Of a DNA stretch of 64,000 nt, positions 37,091 through 48,315 are shown in pieces; the stretch's first letter is position 1; each line of letters begins with the position of its first letter. The DNA comes from Mercurialis annua (Eukaryota > Streptophyta > Magnoliopsida > Malpighiales > Euphorbiaceae). The stretch lies in NCBI RefSeq assembly GCF_937616625.2, contig NC_065576.1:33382628-33446627 (forward strand), in the 5' to 3' direction. The notes below the pieces were generated by a model. It made no database searches. It was not told the origin of the DNA and saw only the letters and a list, made by a program, of their open reading frames with translations. The translations under genes were made by a program, and so were the position numbers.

Positions 37091-40000
37091 CTATGTTGTT
37101 GTTAGTATTTTTTTTCCTTTTTATATGTTGTTTGTTTTCACTAATTGTTTCATCAACATACGTGTTTGTACTTTTTCCCATCTAATTTGGTTCATTAAAG
37201 TTCTTTTTTTATGAACAAAATATATTAAAAGCCACAAGAAGTGACAAAACCCAAATCCAAAGCTTTCGCACAAGAAGTGGCACGCACTAGACGGCACACT
37301 AGAGGCTACGACTCTGGGAAAAGGCTAGAAAAATACAAACCTGAGAATAAGATACTAGCGGGATTTCTAAACAAATCTAATCCCGTATAAGCAAAATCCT
37401 TGTTATAAATTTTTAAAAAAAAAACCGACTGACTAAAACTCTTGAAGATAACAACCTCTGCATCCTTTTCCACCTGCTGAAAAATTCTTTCATTCCTATT
37501 TTTCCATATCTCCCAAATCATGATAAACCAAATAAGCTTCCATAGTTTAGAATAAGGACCAAACAGAAGAATGTGAAACCACTGCAACATAAAATCCTTG
37601 AATGAATATGGCCAACACCAAGAAACACCCAATCTCTGAAGGACAGTAACCCAAATTCTTCTAGCTAGAACACAATGAAAGAAAATGTGATCCTGAGTTT
37701 CCACCACACCACAAAGAGAACACAAAGAATTGTCCGTTAAGATAATCGAGCGATGAGCAAGAAAATCTAGCGAAGGAACTCTTTTATGCATCGCTAACCA
37801 ATTGAAAAACTTCACTCTGGGAGGGGCGAGGGAATTCCATACAAGAAGAAAGGAATTCGTGTCGTCATAAGCCCTCTCAGAATGAGTTGCAGCGATATGA
37901 TTACTTCCCGAAGCAGCTCCTCTATGCAGATCAATTAATCCATACAGCTCAGCCCCAACGTGAACAGTATCATGCAAGAATGGGGATCTGCCGTTAGCCA
38001 TACCTGCGTCTGTAACCCTTCCTTCAATTCTGTAACCGTTCAACGAAGAGCCGCTGTTGGGTATGAAACTCCGACGAGCAACAGCGGTGGAGTTCATGTA
38101 ACCTTCTTCCATACCAGCAGCAACTGCAGACCCTGTACTGAAGATATTATTCGCCAAACCAGGCTGATGGCGAAGCTGATCAGAGACCAGCAGCTGCACG
38201 TCAACTCTGTTCACTTCAGTCTCACTACCCATCAAAGAACAAAACGCCCGAAGTTTACAAAAGGAGGCAGGAGAATAGGATCCAGTTTTATCCTTCCAGG
38301 CCACGTCATCCTTAATATCCAAATTAGGGTTAAGCTTGTTAAACGATTCCTCTAAAGCAGTAAACATTAATAATTCATCCTACGACGCCAACGCCATCCT
38401 TCGTTCCAAATGACATCAATAGAAGCACGTTTTTTTATTAGATAGTTGAAACAATCTAGGAAATAAAATCACCTCCATGCCTACACCCGACCAATTATCA
38501 TTCCAAAGAGAAATAGAGCTACCCCGTCCTACTCTAAGGCTCAAGTTATCAACAAAACACTTTCAAGCAATTTTATCAAGACAACAAGACCTCCTTATTC
38601 CTTTCCAAATAAATGATATATTGTGATTTTCTCCATTTTGAAGGAAATCCCAATCAACCATTTTCGAGCAACTAGAGACAACTTTAAACCAAAGAGAATT
38701 ATCGTTGGCCTTTCTAATTTTCCATATCCATTTAAATAATAGACTTTGATTTCTAATTTGCAAATTAGAACCACCTTGACTGAAGTTTTGGCGAATCACC
38801 TTCCAAGCAACTTTACTGAGAACTCGAGAACTCACATCTCCTTTCCAAAGAAACCGCATCATATAGGACTCGAGAAGAGTTTGGATCGACTTCGGCATAC
38901 TGAAAATAGACAAGTGATAGACTGGGATGCTGAATAGAACCGATTTGATAAGGACTAACCTTCCCGCAAGAGAAAGAAGTGACCCTTTCCAAAGCGCCAA
39001 CCTAGATTTGAAACGTTCCACCACATAATCCCAGGAGTTAATAGAAAGCCGTTTGTTGGATAAAGGAAGACCCAGGTACTTAATCCAAAAAGATTCCACC
39101 TTACAGCCGACAATCTGAGCCGCGGACAGAAGGTCAATCTCACTGACATTAATACCCATAATGGAGCTCTTATGAAAATTAATAGTAAGACCGGATATCA
39201 ACTCGAAGCATCTAAGAATCCGGGTCATGTTTTGAAGATGTTCAATGTCATAAGGAATGTATAGGATGGTGTCATCTGCAAATTGGAGCAACGAGATCGG
39301 ATCATGGTTGCCAGAATAAGAGAACCCACGGGTGAAGCCCAACTCCATAGAGCGATCAAGTAATGCTTTCAGACCCTCTACAGTAATAACAAACAGATAT
39401 GGTGAGATAGGATCTCCCTGTCGAACACCTCTCTGAAGATTAATGGGATTAACCGGACTGCCATTCACCAGGACTGCTGTAGTAGCTGAAGAGAAACAGC
39501 AAGTCATCCAATCTAACCATTTCTTAGGGAACTTCATACATCTCATGACCGAAATCAAATAATCCCACTCGATATTGTCAAAAGCCTTCTGAAAATTCAA
39601 TTTAATGACAAGCAACTTCTCCTTATTTCTAATAGCATAGTGGACAAATTCAGTAGCAATCATAGAACATTCCTGGATGCTTCTACCCTTGAGAAAAGCG
39701 TGTTGATTTTCTGAAATCACCTTAGGAAGAAGCGGTGAAAATCTTCTAGAAATGATCTTAGAGAGCAGTTTAAAGAAACCATTCACCAGACTAATAGGAC
39801 AGTAGTCTTTGATATTGGAGGATCCTGCAACTTTAGGAACCAACACCATAAAAGAAGTGTTGATTCCTTTAGGGAGGACGTTGAGATTATGAAAATCAGA
39901 AAAGAATTCCACAAACACTTCCTTCAAAAAAGGCCACGCTCTTTTGTAGAAGTAAAATTTAAAACCGTCAGGACCCGGCGCTTTCTTTTCTCCATAGGAA

Positions 40001-41105
40001 CAAACAGCATCAAATATTTCGGCCATAGTGAACGGCACAACTAAGGAGGCAGCATCGTCTTCAGTCAAGCTCGTAAAATTCAACCCAGAAATATCATAAC
40101 AACATTTGTCTCCTCCGCTGTATAGCTTTTTATAGAACTCTCTGATTTTAAGCCGAATATCTTTCGGTTCAGAATAGGTGCAATCCTCCATTTAAATCGA
40201 AGAAATGTGATTATTTCTGTAGTGAATAGAAACCATGCTGTGATAGAATATGGTATTCTTATCCCCTGCGACATACCATTTAGCTCTGGATTTTTGAACC
40301 CACACGGACTCAAGACATTTTTCAGCAGTCCACAGCTCTTCTCTGAGCTTAGCCAAGACACGCAAATCACCTTTGGACAATTGATCTTCGTCTCCAGCAA
40401 TCTCTCTGACTCTAATCTCATCTGAAAGAGTTCAGATTTTCTCAGTTTGGTCCCCAAATACATCTGAATTCTAACCTTTAATGAGGAGTCTAAACTTCTT
40501 TAAACGTTGAATGATATTGGAGGAGTGCGAGCAAACCTCCACCCTACTGTTTCTAGCAAAATCCTCAAAGTCTTCATGTTCCCACCAAGCATCGATACAC
40601 CTAAACAGTTTGGGACCCCCAATCAATTCTATTAGCTGAACGAAAGCAGATTTGAACGTGGTCTGATTGCCCTCTTTGCAAAGCGGAAAGCGACATGCTC
40701 GGCCAGATTGAACTTGCAGAGGCTGAGATCAAACACCTGTCTATTCGAGATCTAGAGTGAGAGTTTTTCCAGGTAAATGTCCTCCCTTGCAGCGGTAAGT
40801 CAAGTAATTCGGCATTGTTAACGAAATCTCGAAAGGCAACCATTAATGGAGTATATCCCGAATTATTCATCCTGTCATCTGGAGAAAGGGTTTCATTAAA
40901 ATCTCCACTAATGAAAATGGTAGAGACAGTGTGAAGTAAAATAGAATTCCAAATGAGCAAAATACCACCCGAAGCCCTAATTGAGGGGATAAAATCAAAT
41001 TTATAATCCAAGTTAGGCCAAAGTTTACTAACAAAAAAATCATCCACAACCTCCTTTTTACACTCTAGTAAACCAATAAAAGAAAGGTTATTAGTAGATA
41101 TCATG

Positions 41106-41594
41106 CACTACTGGAAAACAGCCAATTAGCGACGGAATTATCCGTCGCTAATGGCCCCAATTCCGTGCTAATAAAGATTAGCGACGGAATTGCGACGGAC
41201 ATTGTCCGTCGCAACAGGAATGGTCGCAAAAGAAAATTGCGACCATTCTTCAATTCCGTGGCAAAATTAGCGACAGATTCACCGTCGCTAATTTTGCAAT
41301 ATGCGTCGCTATTTGTCACCCGGGTGAGACCGATTTTGAGACAAAATAGCGACGAATTGTAATGACTTGCGACGGATTTTTCTGTCGCTATTTGTCCTAT
41401 TTCTGTCTCAGAAATGGGACAAATAGCGACGGATAATTCCGTCGCTATTTGTTGTATTCCGTCGCCATTTTTGTTATTTTTTGGCAGAATTTTGCGGTTT
41501 GCAGCCGATTTTTACGTTTATTCCTGTCGTTTTACACCTATTAAATACATTAACTATAATGCGTTCATAAATCACAATAAATTGAAACAAGCAC

Positions 41595-41634
<40 letters not shown>

Positions 41635-41699
41635 TAATATTAAAGTATACATATAACATCTAGAAGAAAGAACCCACAATTTGTTCGGAAAGTAAACAT
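41106..41699. mobile_element. CACTA-like terminal fragment inserted in the LINE
   Basis: Begins CACTACTGGAAAACAGCC, then subterminal direct and inverted copies of TTAGCGACGGAAT/ATCCGTCGCTAA up to about 41470, typical of CACTA ends. The trinucleotide ATG lies on both sides (41103-41105 and 41700-41702), and removing the insert with one copy leaves the LINE endonuclease reading in frame. The right end (…AAGTAAACAT) does not carry a matching CACTA repeat, so that terminus is eroded or replaced. An (AT)n run is at 41598-41632. Confidence 0.65.
41598..41632. repeat. AT dinucleotide microsatellite
   Basis: 35 bp of alternating A and T, within the CACTA-like insert. A shorter one is at 61659-61677. 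Confidence 0.95.
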
Positions 41700-41817
41700 A
41701 TGTCACGAATGAAGTTTTGCTTTCTCAAATAAGAAAGACCACCACGACAATTCCATGACATGATTGATAATGACAACGACATAGTAATTGGAAAAAAACC
41801 TTGAAAAGGAAAAAACG

Positions 41818-43727
41818 TTACTGTCGATTGACCGAATTAGCCAATTTATTTACCAACTTTGGCAACGTCTCTGATCTTAAGTTAATGTCAAAAATCCCCA
41901 ATTCATGCCCCATTTTCCATGTTTTTGAAGCTTCAGTTTTTGGGATAACTGAATTCTCACTAACAATCAACTTGTTCAAACGACACATGTTGCTTATGTT
42001 TGAATCAGACAGTTCCCTCTCTTCTTCTAACCGCTCCTCATAACAGTCTTCAATTGCACCTAAAATGTTTATTTTCTTCAATGGCCTGCAGGTAGAGTTG
42101 GAACGGGGAGCAGATTTCTCCACGTCTCATGCTTCCAGCGCATCCATCAGATCACCCTTTGAACCCAGATTCTCCTCACCACATAGCAATGCCGTTGGGA
42201 CCATATCACCATCCAGTCCACAGTTATGTTCAACAACCTGATCACTAACCACTGTTAGTATAGTCTTCGCCTCCTTACAAAGTGAGATATCAGCGTCTGC
42301 TACTGTTTCTTCAAACAAGAGAAGGTGAGGATCCTTAGTACCCACATGATTCACAGCCTCGGATCCCATTCTCATTGGCCCTCCTAGAAGTTGATCATCG
42401 AACCCTTCCTGCTCCATAAAAGAGTCTTGAACCACCGTATTAGCTGAACTCATCATATTAACACCCTTGATTGAGGAATACAACCCCTCCTCTGAAATTT
42501 CCTTCTTGTCCAACGACTCCCCTTCTGCTTCAGATTCGTTTGACAAAGAGAAAAGAACAGGTTCCTCAAACTCCACAGAATCACAAGTTTCAGCGACATA
42601 AACTACAAATCTTTCCCCACCAATTGACAAATTGTGGAATGATTGATAGAACTGCACGTAGTTGAAACTAAAACCTTTCCCATATCAAGACAAGACCGCT
42701 TTCCCACCGTCTGATGAAAATCAATTGCTTCTCCCAACAAGTTTTCAATTGCCATGAAAGTCTTGGAGCACCAAGCTGATAGAGGAATTCCTGAAACTGA
42801 AACCCAAACAAATCGAAGAAGCGAGCTGTTATGATCCTCTGCCCAGGTGAAGGACTGAAAAAAATCTGAAAGGTATGGACCTTTATGCAAGATAAATTCC
42901 TCAGCTTCAGTAATTTTCCTAAACGTAAGTAGAACCAGATTCCCACCGACCAAAGAAACATTCTCAACCTCAATTTCCTGCTGAACCAGAAAGACTTTCG
43001 TTTTTAAGATGTCCTGAACAACATTAACCCTTGCGACAACTGATCTAACTAACCAATCCATAGATAATGAATTGTCAGGTACAACCACGGTTGTTGGTAC
43101 AATCTTCTCCACTATCTTAGGTGCAATAAACGTCTCTTGCTACTTCAATTCTCCTGATAAAACCTCCTTGTATGAATGGCCATTACGGAATGAAGGTGAT
43201 GTGATGATCCTAGGCGCAGTATTCTTCTTCTCCATCTTTTCATACCTAAGGACTGGTGTCAAGGTTTTATTAGGAAACCTAGAAACAAAAGCCCTAAGTC
43301 TGAACTTGCCAATAGCCACCATATTCAACTAACTAAGGATCCAATCCAAGGGTTTATCAGAATCCGGTCTGAAAAACCCAAAACTACAGTTACGTTTGGA
43401 GAGTTTTGTTGCTAACGAAATTCTGCCAACGACTCCAAATCTCGCGAAAACCTTTTCCAAATCCCTAAATCTCCAAGTTCTCGGAAAGTTTTCGAAATAA
43501 ATCAATCTCTGGCTAGCTTCAATATTGTCTACACGTGCATGGGTATTGCATGGAAATCCTTGGTTAACTGTTGGGATGATGACCTTTAAAGGGTTCATAG
43601 ACGTGATATTGATGGTTGGCTGAGTTTGTGTCTTGAGCTGTGTTGGATAAGCACTGATGATGGACGTGGTCGTCGGAGCAGATTGATCATGGTGGTTGGA
43701 ACTAGGGTTCCACCTGTCCGTAATCAT
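41818..43727 (-). pseudogene. LINE ORF1: RRM plus DUF4283-like protein
   Basis: The N-terminal reading (43727-43329) has an RRM-like segment: RLIYFENFPRTWRFRDLEKV and CSFGFFRPD. Two in-frame stops follow (43329 and 43140). The 43112-42603 part resembles the DUF4283 region of plant LINE ORF1 (SLVGGNLVLLTFRK, RFVWVSVSGIPLSAW). A frameshift near 42650 leads into an acidic C-terminal region (42657-41818) with one more stop. ORF1 proteins bind the element RNA; this copy is dead. Confidence 0.75.
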
Positions 43728-43730
43728 CGG

Positions 43731-44550
43731 AGCTCAAAATCTCAGGTATCTTGAAACTAAATTTTTTAGATTATCTTTATTAAAAGTTCTTATTTTTTAC
43801 TTGTGTGTAAAATTATGCAAACATACAAATCATAGATCATAGAGGAACTTTAAGAAATTAATTAAAGTTTTGATAATAGTTATATATCGAAACTTTTAAG
43901 AGAATATAAATTTACAATTAAAAAGGAATTATAGTTTTTTTCTGTGATTTACATAAACAAATTGCTATATTTAGCTAATTTTTATTAACATTTTCAATAA
44001 TCTCTACTAATGTAGATATATGAATGACGTGTTTTAATTTAATTGATTTGGTCTTTAAATGATATGTTAGACCAAATTCATATAATAATTTTTCTCCTCG
44101 CCAATTATAAAAAGATAATTGAAAGATTAATATAGAAATAAGAGAGAGAAAAAAATTAAATTTTTACTAACCGTCCAGAACTTTTTTAAATCGTCAATGC
44201 TCTTCATATTTACCGAAAGAAAGACACAAATTTTTAAACATAATAATGTCTAACATTCTCTTATAATTTACCTTCCATCCTCAAAACCAAAAGTTCTAAA
44301 TAAAATAAAATTCTAAAAAGAAAAAGTAAAAGCGCACAGCCTAAGAGCAGAAATAATAATGGTATAAGCATAAACAAAAGGCATAATAATCCTTTCATAT
44401 TGTTCCAATATATTTGGAAAATCTCAATGGATTTCAAGTAGTTCAGAAAATACAAGTAGCCAGACATGCATCAGCTAAGCAATAAAAAACATGAAAAACT
44501 AGTTAAAATGCAAAATACACAACCAATGAACTCAAACCATAACTCCAGAT
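43731..44550. other. AT-rich spacer downstream of the PLAT gene
   Basis: No gene or structured repeat recognised. The Leu/Phe-rich minus-strand frame at 44261-44467 looks like a chance reading of AT-rich DNA. Confidence 0.5.
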
Positions 44551-45254
44551 TTATTCATCGGCAATACTAATGGCTTGATTGTCACATAAATTCCTGGTAG
44601 CAGATGACTTAATCCACAGATTCACAGTGAAGTTTTGCACGTGAGGCTTCGTAATTTTACAGTGATAAGTTGTGATTTTTACGTAGTTAACATACCACCC
44701 AGGTTGTGAACCACTCTGATCAGAGCTCAATTTTATATAACACACCGGAGAGCTAAGGCATGGTCCCGAATAAACGAAATTGTCGAAACTTCCATCCTCA
44801 TAGTAGTTATGGCCTGCCTCCATAACACCGAAATCCTCGAGGTTTGCGAGTACTTTGTCTGAAGAACTGCCTCCGGAGAACGTAAACTGTATAACGGAGT
44901 CTGTTCCTGCATATCTTCTCGTTCCGGTCTTTATGGATATGAAATACGCGCAATTATCCTGCCATTTTTTATATCAAATACAATTTAGAAATTTCTTTTA
45001 TGGATTTGTATGTAAATTAAAATTATAAAAGGGGGCGAAAAAACTCTACTGCTCAAGAGTTTACGCACAATTAAAATTACGACTTTGAGGACGGAGATAT
45101 AAAAATTCTAAATAAAATACATTCCGAAAATTGGTTAGTTAAGAGGATTAACAATAGGAAGACGAGATGTCGTTCCTTAGAAACTTACCGAAACGGCCAC
45201 ATTGAGCAGAGTAAAGAAGATCAGAAAAGTGATAAGGTTAGTGATGACTGCCAT
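44551..45254 (-). CDS. PLAT/LH2-domain secretory protein, two exons
   Basis: Exon 1 is 45254-45189 and encodes MAVITNLITFLIFFTLLNVA plus two residues, a clear signal peptide. Exon 2 is 44958-44551. The intron is GT-AG, phase 0. Total 157 residues. The mature part starts DNCAYFISIKTG and carries the PLAT features FSGGSSSDKVLANLEDFG, SGPCLSSPVCYIKLSSDQSG and GWYVNYVKITT. It matches the small plant PLAT1-type proteins, ER or extracellular beta-sandwich proteins linked to abiotic stress responses. Length and cysteines fit the family and nothing is broken. A weak TATA-like AATAAATT lies near 45327. A CACTA element begins 116 bp upstream of the ATG, so most of the original promoter is now farther away. 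Confidence 0.9.
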
Positions 45255-46707
45255 TTTGTTTATCTTTGTTTTGAAGAAATGATGAAGCTATGCAATGTGG
45301 TGTGGAGTGTTTAGGTCCATTCCCTACTCAAATTTATTGTGTTCTTGAGATGACACAAAATGAGCACATGCACTACAACAGATGCTGCTTTTACCGGCGG
45401 TTTCGTAGGGGCGGTTTTGTTAAATGCCCCAACAATTTATAATTAGAAAAATATGATTTCGTAGAGGCGGAAGACTCGACCGCGCCAAGTATTTAAGTTT
45501 TATAGGGGCGGAACTGAGGGGCGGTTGATAAAATAAAATTAATTGCTTTTCTCTTTTCTTTTTTCACGTCTGTAAAATCCGATTCAGTTTTTAAAATTAA
45601 AAAAAATACGATTCACTTTTTTTTTCTTCGTCTCTTCAGCTGTTCTCCACCATCACCTTTTCTTCTTCCTCTCTTCGATTCACTCCGAGTACAAACGCTG
45701 TTCAGTTCTCAATTTTTAGGTCATTTTTCCTTCAATATGGAAATAGGTCATTGCTCTTCTTAATGATTGGCTTTATCTTCTAGGGTTTTCGATTAATTGA
45801 TAGATCTTTCCGAACGATTTGCAAAAGTTAGGGTTTCGAGCTTCCTAATCTTTCATCAATTCAAATCACAATCTGGATCCGCACTAGATCGGTAAGTTTT
45901 GATTGTTCTTTTTAATTGTTATGATTAGCAATATTACACCCTTTATAGGACCTGTTTAAATGTCAATGAATTTAAACAGTTAATGATTAGCAATATTACA
46001 CCCTTCAACTGTTAGAGTTCTAACCTTTAGATTTTAATTGCATTGGAGTTAATAATTAGCAATATTACACCCTTCAGCTTAATTTTACCTCATTAGAGTG
46101 CATTTTTTGCTTATTTGATCAATGCTAATGAGGCAACATTGTCTTCTGTATTGCAATTATAAAACTGTGATATCAAGCTTATTTCAGTATTTATTAGAAC
46201 TTTTTATAGATGGTTTTACTGGTGGTACTTCTGTTGTCCTGTTGTTGTTGCCTTGCTAGAATTGAGAATTATTATGTAGATCATTGAGCATTAGAAACTT
46301 GTTAATAATGATAACTTTTTGGGATTCATTAGCTGCTGATTTTAAATGAAGTTTATACTTTAAAATGTTGTTAACAGTGTTTTGTTAAAATATTAAATAC
46401 ATTTTTCCTATCTTAGGTTATCCACTTATTATCTTTTCATATGCAATAAAACAGCTTATTAGGAATTAGCTGGATGTGCCCTTGTTTCTACTAAGCTGCT
46501 AGTTTTAGCTGTATATAGTACGATCAACATCAATCATTTTCTATTTGTATCTATTCTAGTACTTTGCTTTTAAATGGGTTTATTACTGTTTGTGCTTGCG
46601 CCCTCCAGAAGATGAATATGTAAAACATTTTTTATTGTTTTTATATTGTATGGGCTTGTTTATGGATTCTTTTTGTGGAGACTAACTCTGGTGTTACACC
46701 AATGCAG

Positions 46708-46902
46708 ATTAAGAGAGAGATCAAAATACTGCAGAATCTTTTTAGAGGGCCAAATATTGTCCAGCTGCTTGATATTGTTAGAGATCAGCAATTAAAAACT
46801 CCAAGTTTAATCTTTGAACATGTGAATAATACTGATTTTAAAGTGCTTTATCCAACATTATCAGACTAAGATATGCGGTATTACATTTATGAACTTCTGA
46901 AG
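46708..46902 (+). pseudogene. Captured casein kinase 2 alpha exon
   Basis: A 65-codon segment bounded by an acceptor (CCAATGCAG) and a donor (CTGAAG/GTAAGCTGC). It reads [11 protein letters not shown], then [13 protein letters not shown], then [19 protein letters not shown], and finally RYYIYELLK. This is the kinase subdomain III-V region of the CK2 catalytic alpha subunit. A TAA (46867-46869) stands where the family has Tyr just after the SD of PTLSD. No neighbouring CK2 exons were found. The exon lies inside the CACTA element, in the same orientation as the transposase, so it is a transposon-captured gene fragment. Confidence 0.85.
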
Positions 46903-48315
46903 GTAAGCTGCTTTTATCTTATTATTTAAATTGGAGTATTGGTAGTAGCACTTTTGCTCATTCTTTTGCAATTCATTTTAACTATTTATCTTTTTGGCTG
47001 TGAAGTTTTTATATATAGGCTAGAAAAGTGCACTTTCGTGCAAATATTTATAGATAGAGATTGTAGTTCTTTTTATGATTAATGTTATATTTCTACTTCT
47101 TTTTGTTGTTAGATTCTCATTTAGAAAAGGAAATGATAAAAATACTATATCATATATGCAAAAGCTAAATTATATTTTGACAACGATCTAATGTATTTGC
47201 GTTAACATTTGGCAATCTCATATAAATTATTACCTTCGACATTGCCATTTAGTAATTACTAGTGAACTGTTAGCATCATCTACTACTATGAGTTGTGAGC
47301 AAAATCTAAATCAAATAGGGCCTAGTTTGGAGTAGAGAACATATTCTGAACATTCACTAAACTTTAGAATAACTGAAATGCTACACACTTCCGCATAAGG
47401 ATATGTTAAGTTTTTTGTTACATTAACTTTTTTGTTAAAGTGTTTTATTTTCATTTATCATTTCTGGAACCAGAATATATATGAGAAGCCTAAATATAAT
47501 GTAGTCTGCCATAGATATTGCTCATTTGCTAATTCAGATTGTTGATGTGTCAATTATTCAAATAAAAAAGGTATCCTCTATTGATGTGATTGTCTGCATG
47601 TTAATCAATTAATTAAGTTGATGAGTTAAGTAGGAGATCATTTAAACAAATAAGGTATCCTCTATTTATATCTCATTTTACTAATCCTTTAATGATTGTA
47701 ATTTGCATGTTTGTCCTATTACCTGTTATTAGGTAATTCAATTGTTCAAAAATCCTTTAATGATTGTAATTTGCATGTTTGTCCTATTACCTGTTATTAT
47801 TCTTATGTCTCTTTTCCTTGATTTTTTTTCTGACTTTAGACCCATGTTTGGTTTACCTTGGCATTTTTTACTACTCCTGAAATCATAAATTGTTGCTGCT
47901 TCTAGTCTTTACTGCTGCAATTTCCGGACTGTTGCCATTGCTTCTTGCTGCATTCTGTACTATTGCTTTATTGCCACTGCCGTTGCTGTTTCTACTGTGC
48001 TACTGCTACTAATATTGTCGTTGCTGTTTCATTTTCTGCTCTACGTACAGCCACTACCATTGCTGGTATGTCGTTATTGAGTTAAATGAATAAATTCTAT
48101 TTTTATGTCGTCACTGCTGTTTGTTGCAATCGATGCTTTTGCTCTACTACAATTTCGACTTCTTTTAGTATGCATATTAAGGGATGTGTTGTTATTTTGA
48201 TATAGATAATCTGTTAATTTATTTTGGGATGTGCTTTTTAATGTCTGCGCTTGATCTTAATATAGAGAATCTGCTATGTTCTGTAGATTTGTAAATTTCC
48301 ATTGAAAATTTTAAA

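Larger units (their letters stand above)
37306..41765 (-). pseudogene. LINE ORF2: endonuclease, reverse transcriptase, zf-RVT
   Basis: Order on the minus strand: endonuclease start (MSWNCRGG near 41760), interrupted by the 594-bp insert; endonuclease remainder 41104-40601, with ISGDFNETLSPDDRM close after ILLHTVST, suggesting loss of roughly 60 residues; reverse transcriptase 40191-38563 with the FADD box at residues 304-307 of that frame and RQGDPISPYLF upstream; then, in the same frame after three stops, zf-RVT 38367-37306 with CSLCGVVETQDHIFFHC. In motif A the catalytic Asp is replaced (KLNFQKAFD, Asn at residue 199 of that frame), so the enzyme would be dead even without the stops and frameshift. 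Confidence 0.85.
37204..43730 (-). mobile_element. L1-type LINE, degenerate
   Basis: Minus-strand non-LTR retrotransposon: ORF1 with an RRM-like N-terminus and a DUF4283-like region, then ORF2 with endonuclease, reverse transcriptase and a C-terminal zf-RVT domain. The 3' end is near 37204, where the minus strand reads TATTTTGTTCATAAAAAAAG, a short A tail. The endonuclease region contains an inserted CACTA-like end (41106-41699). Flanking target duplications were not found. Confidence 0.85.

Noticed and set aside
44261..44467. Hydrophobic Leu-rich ORF on the minus strand
   Set aside because: AT-rich spacer, no splice or promoter signal, no family; chance frame.
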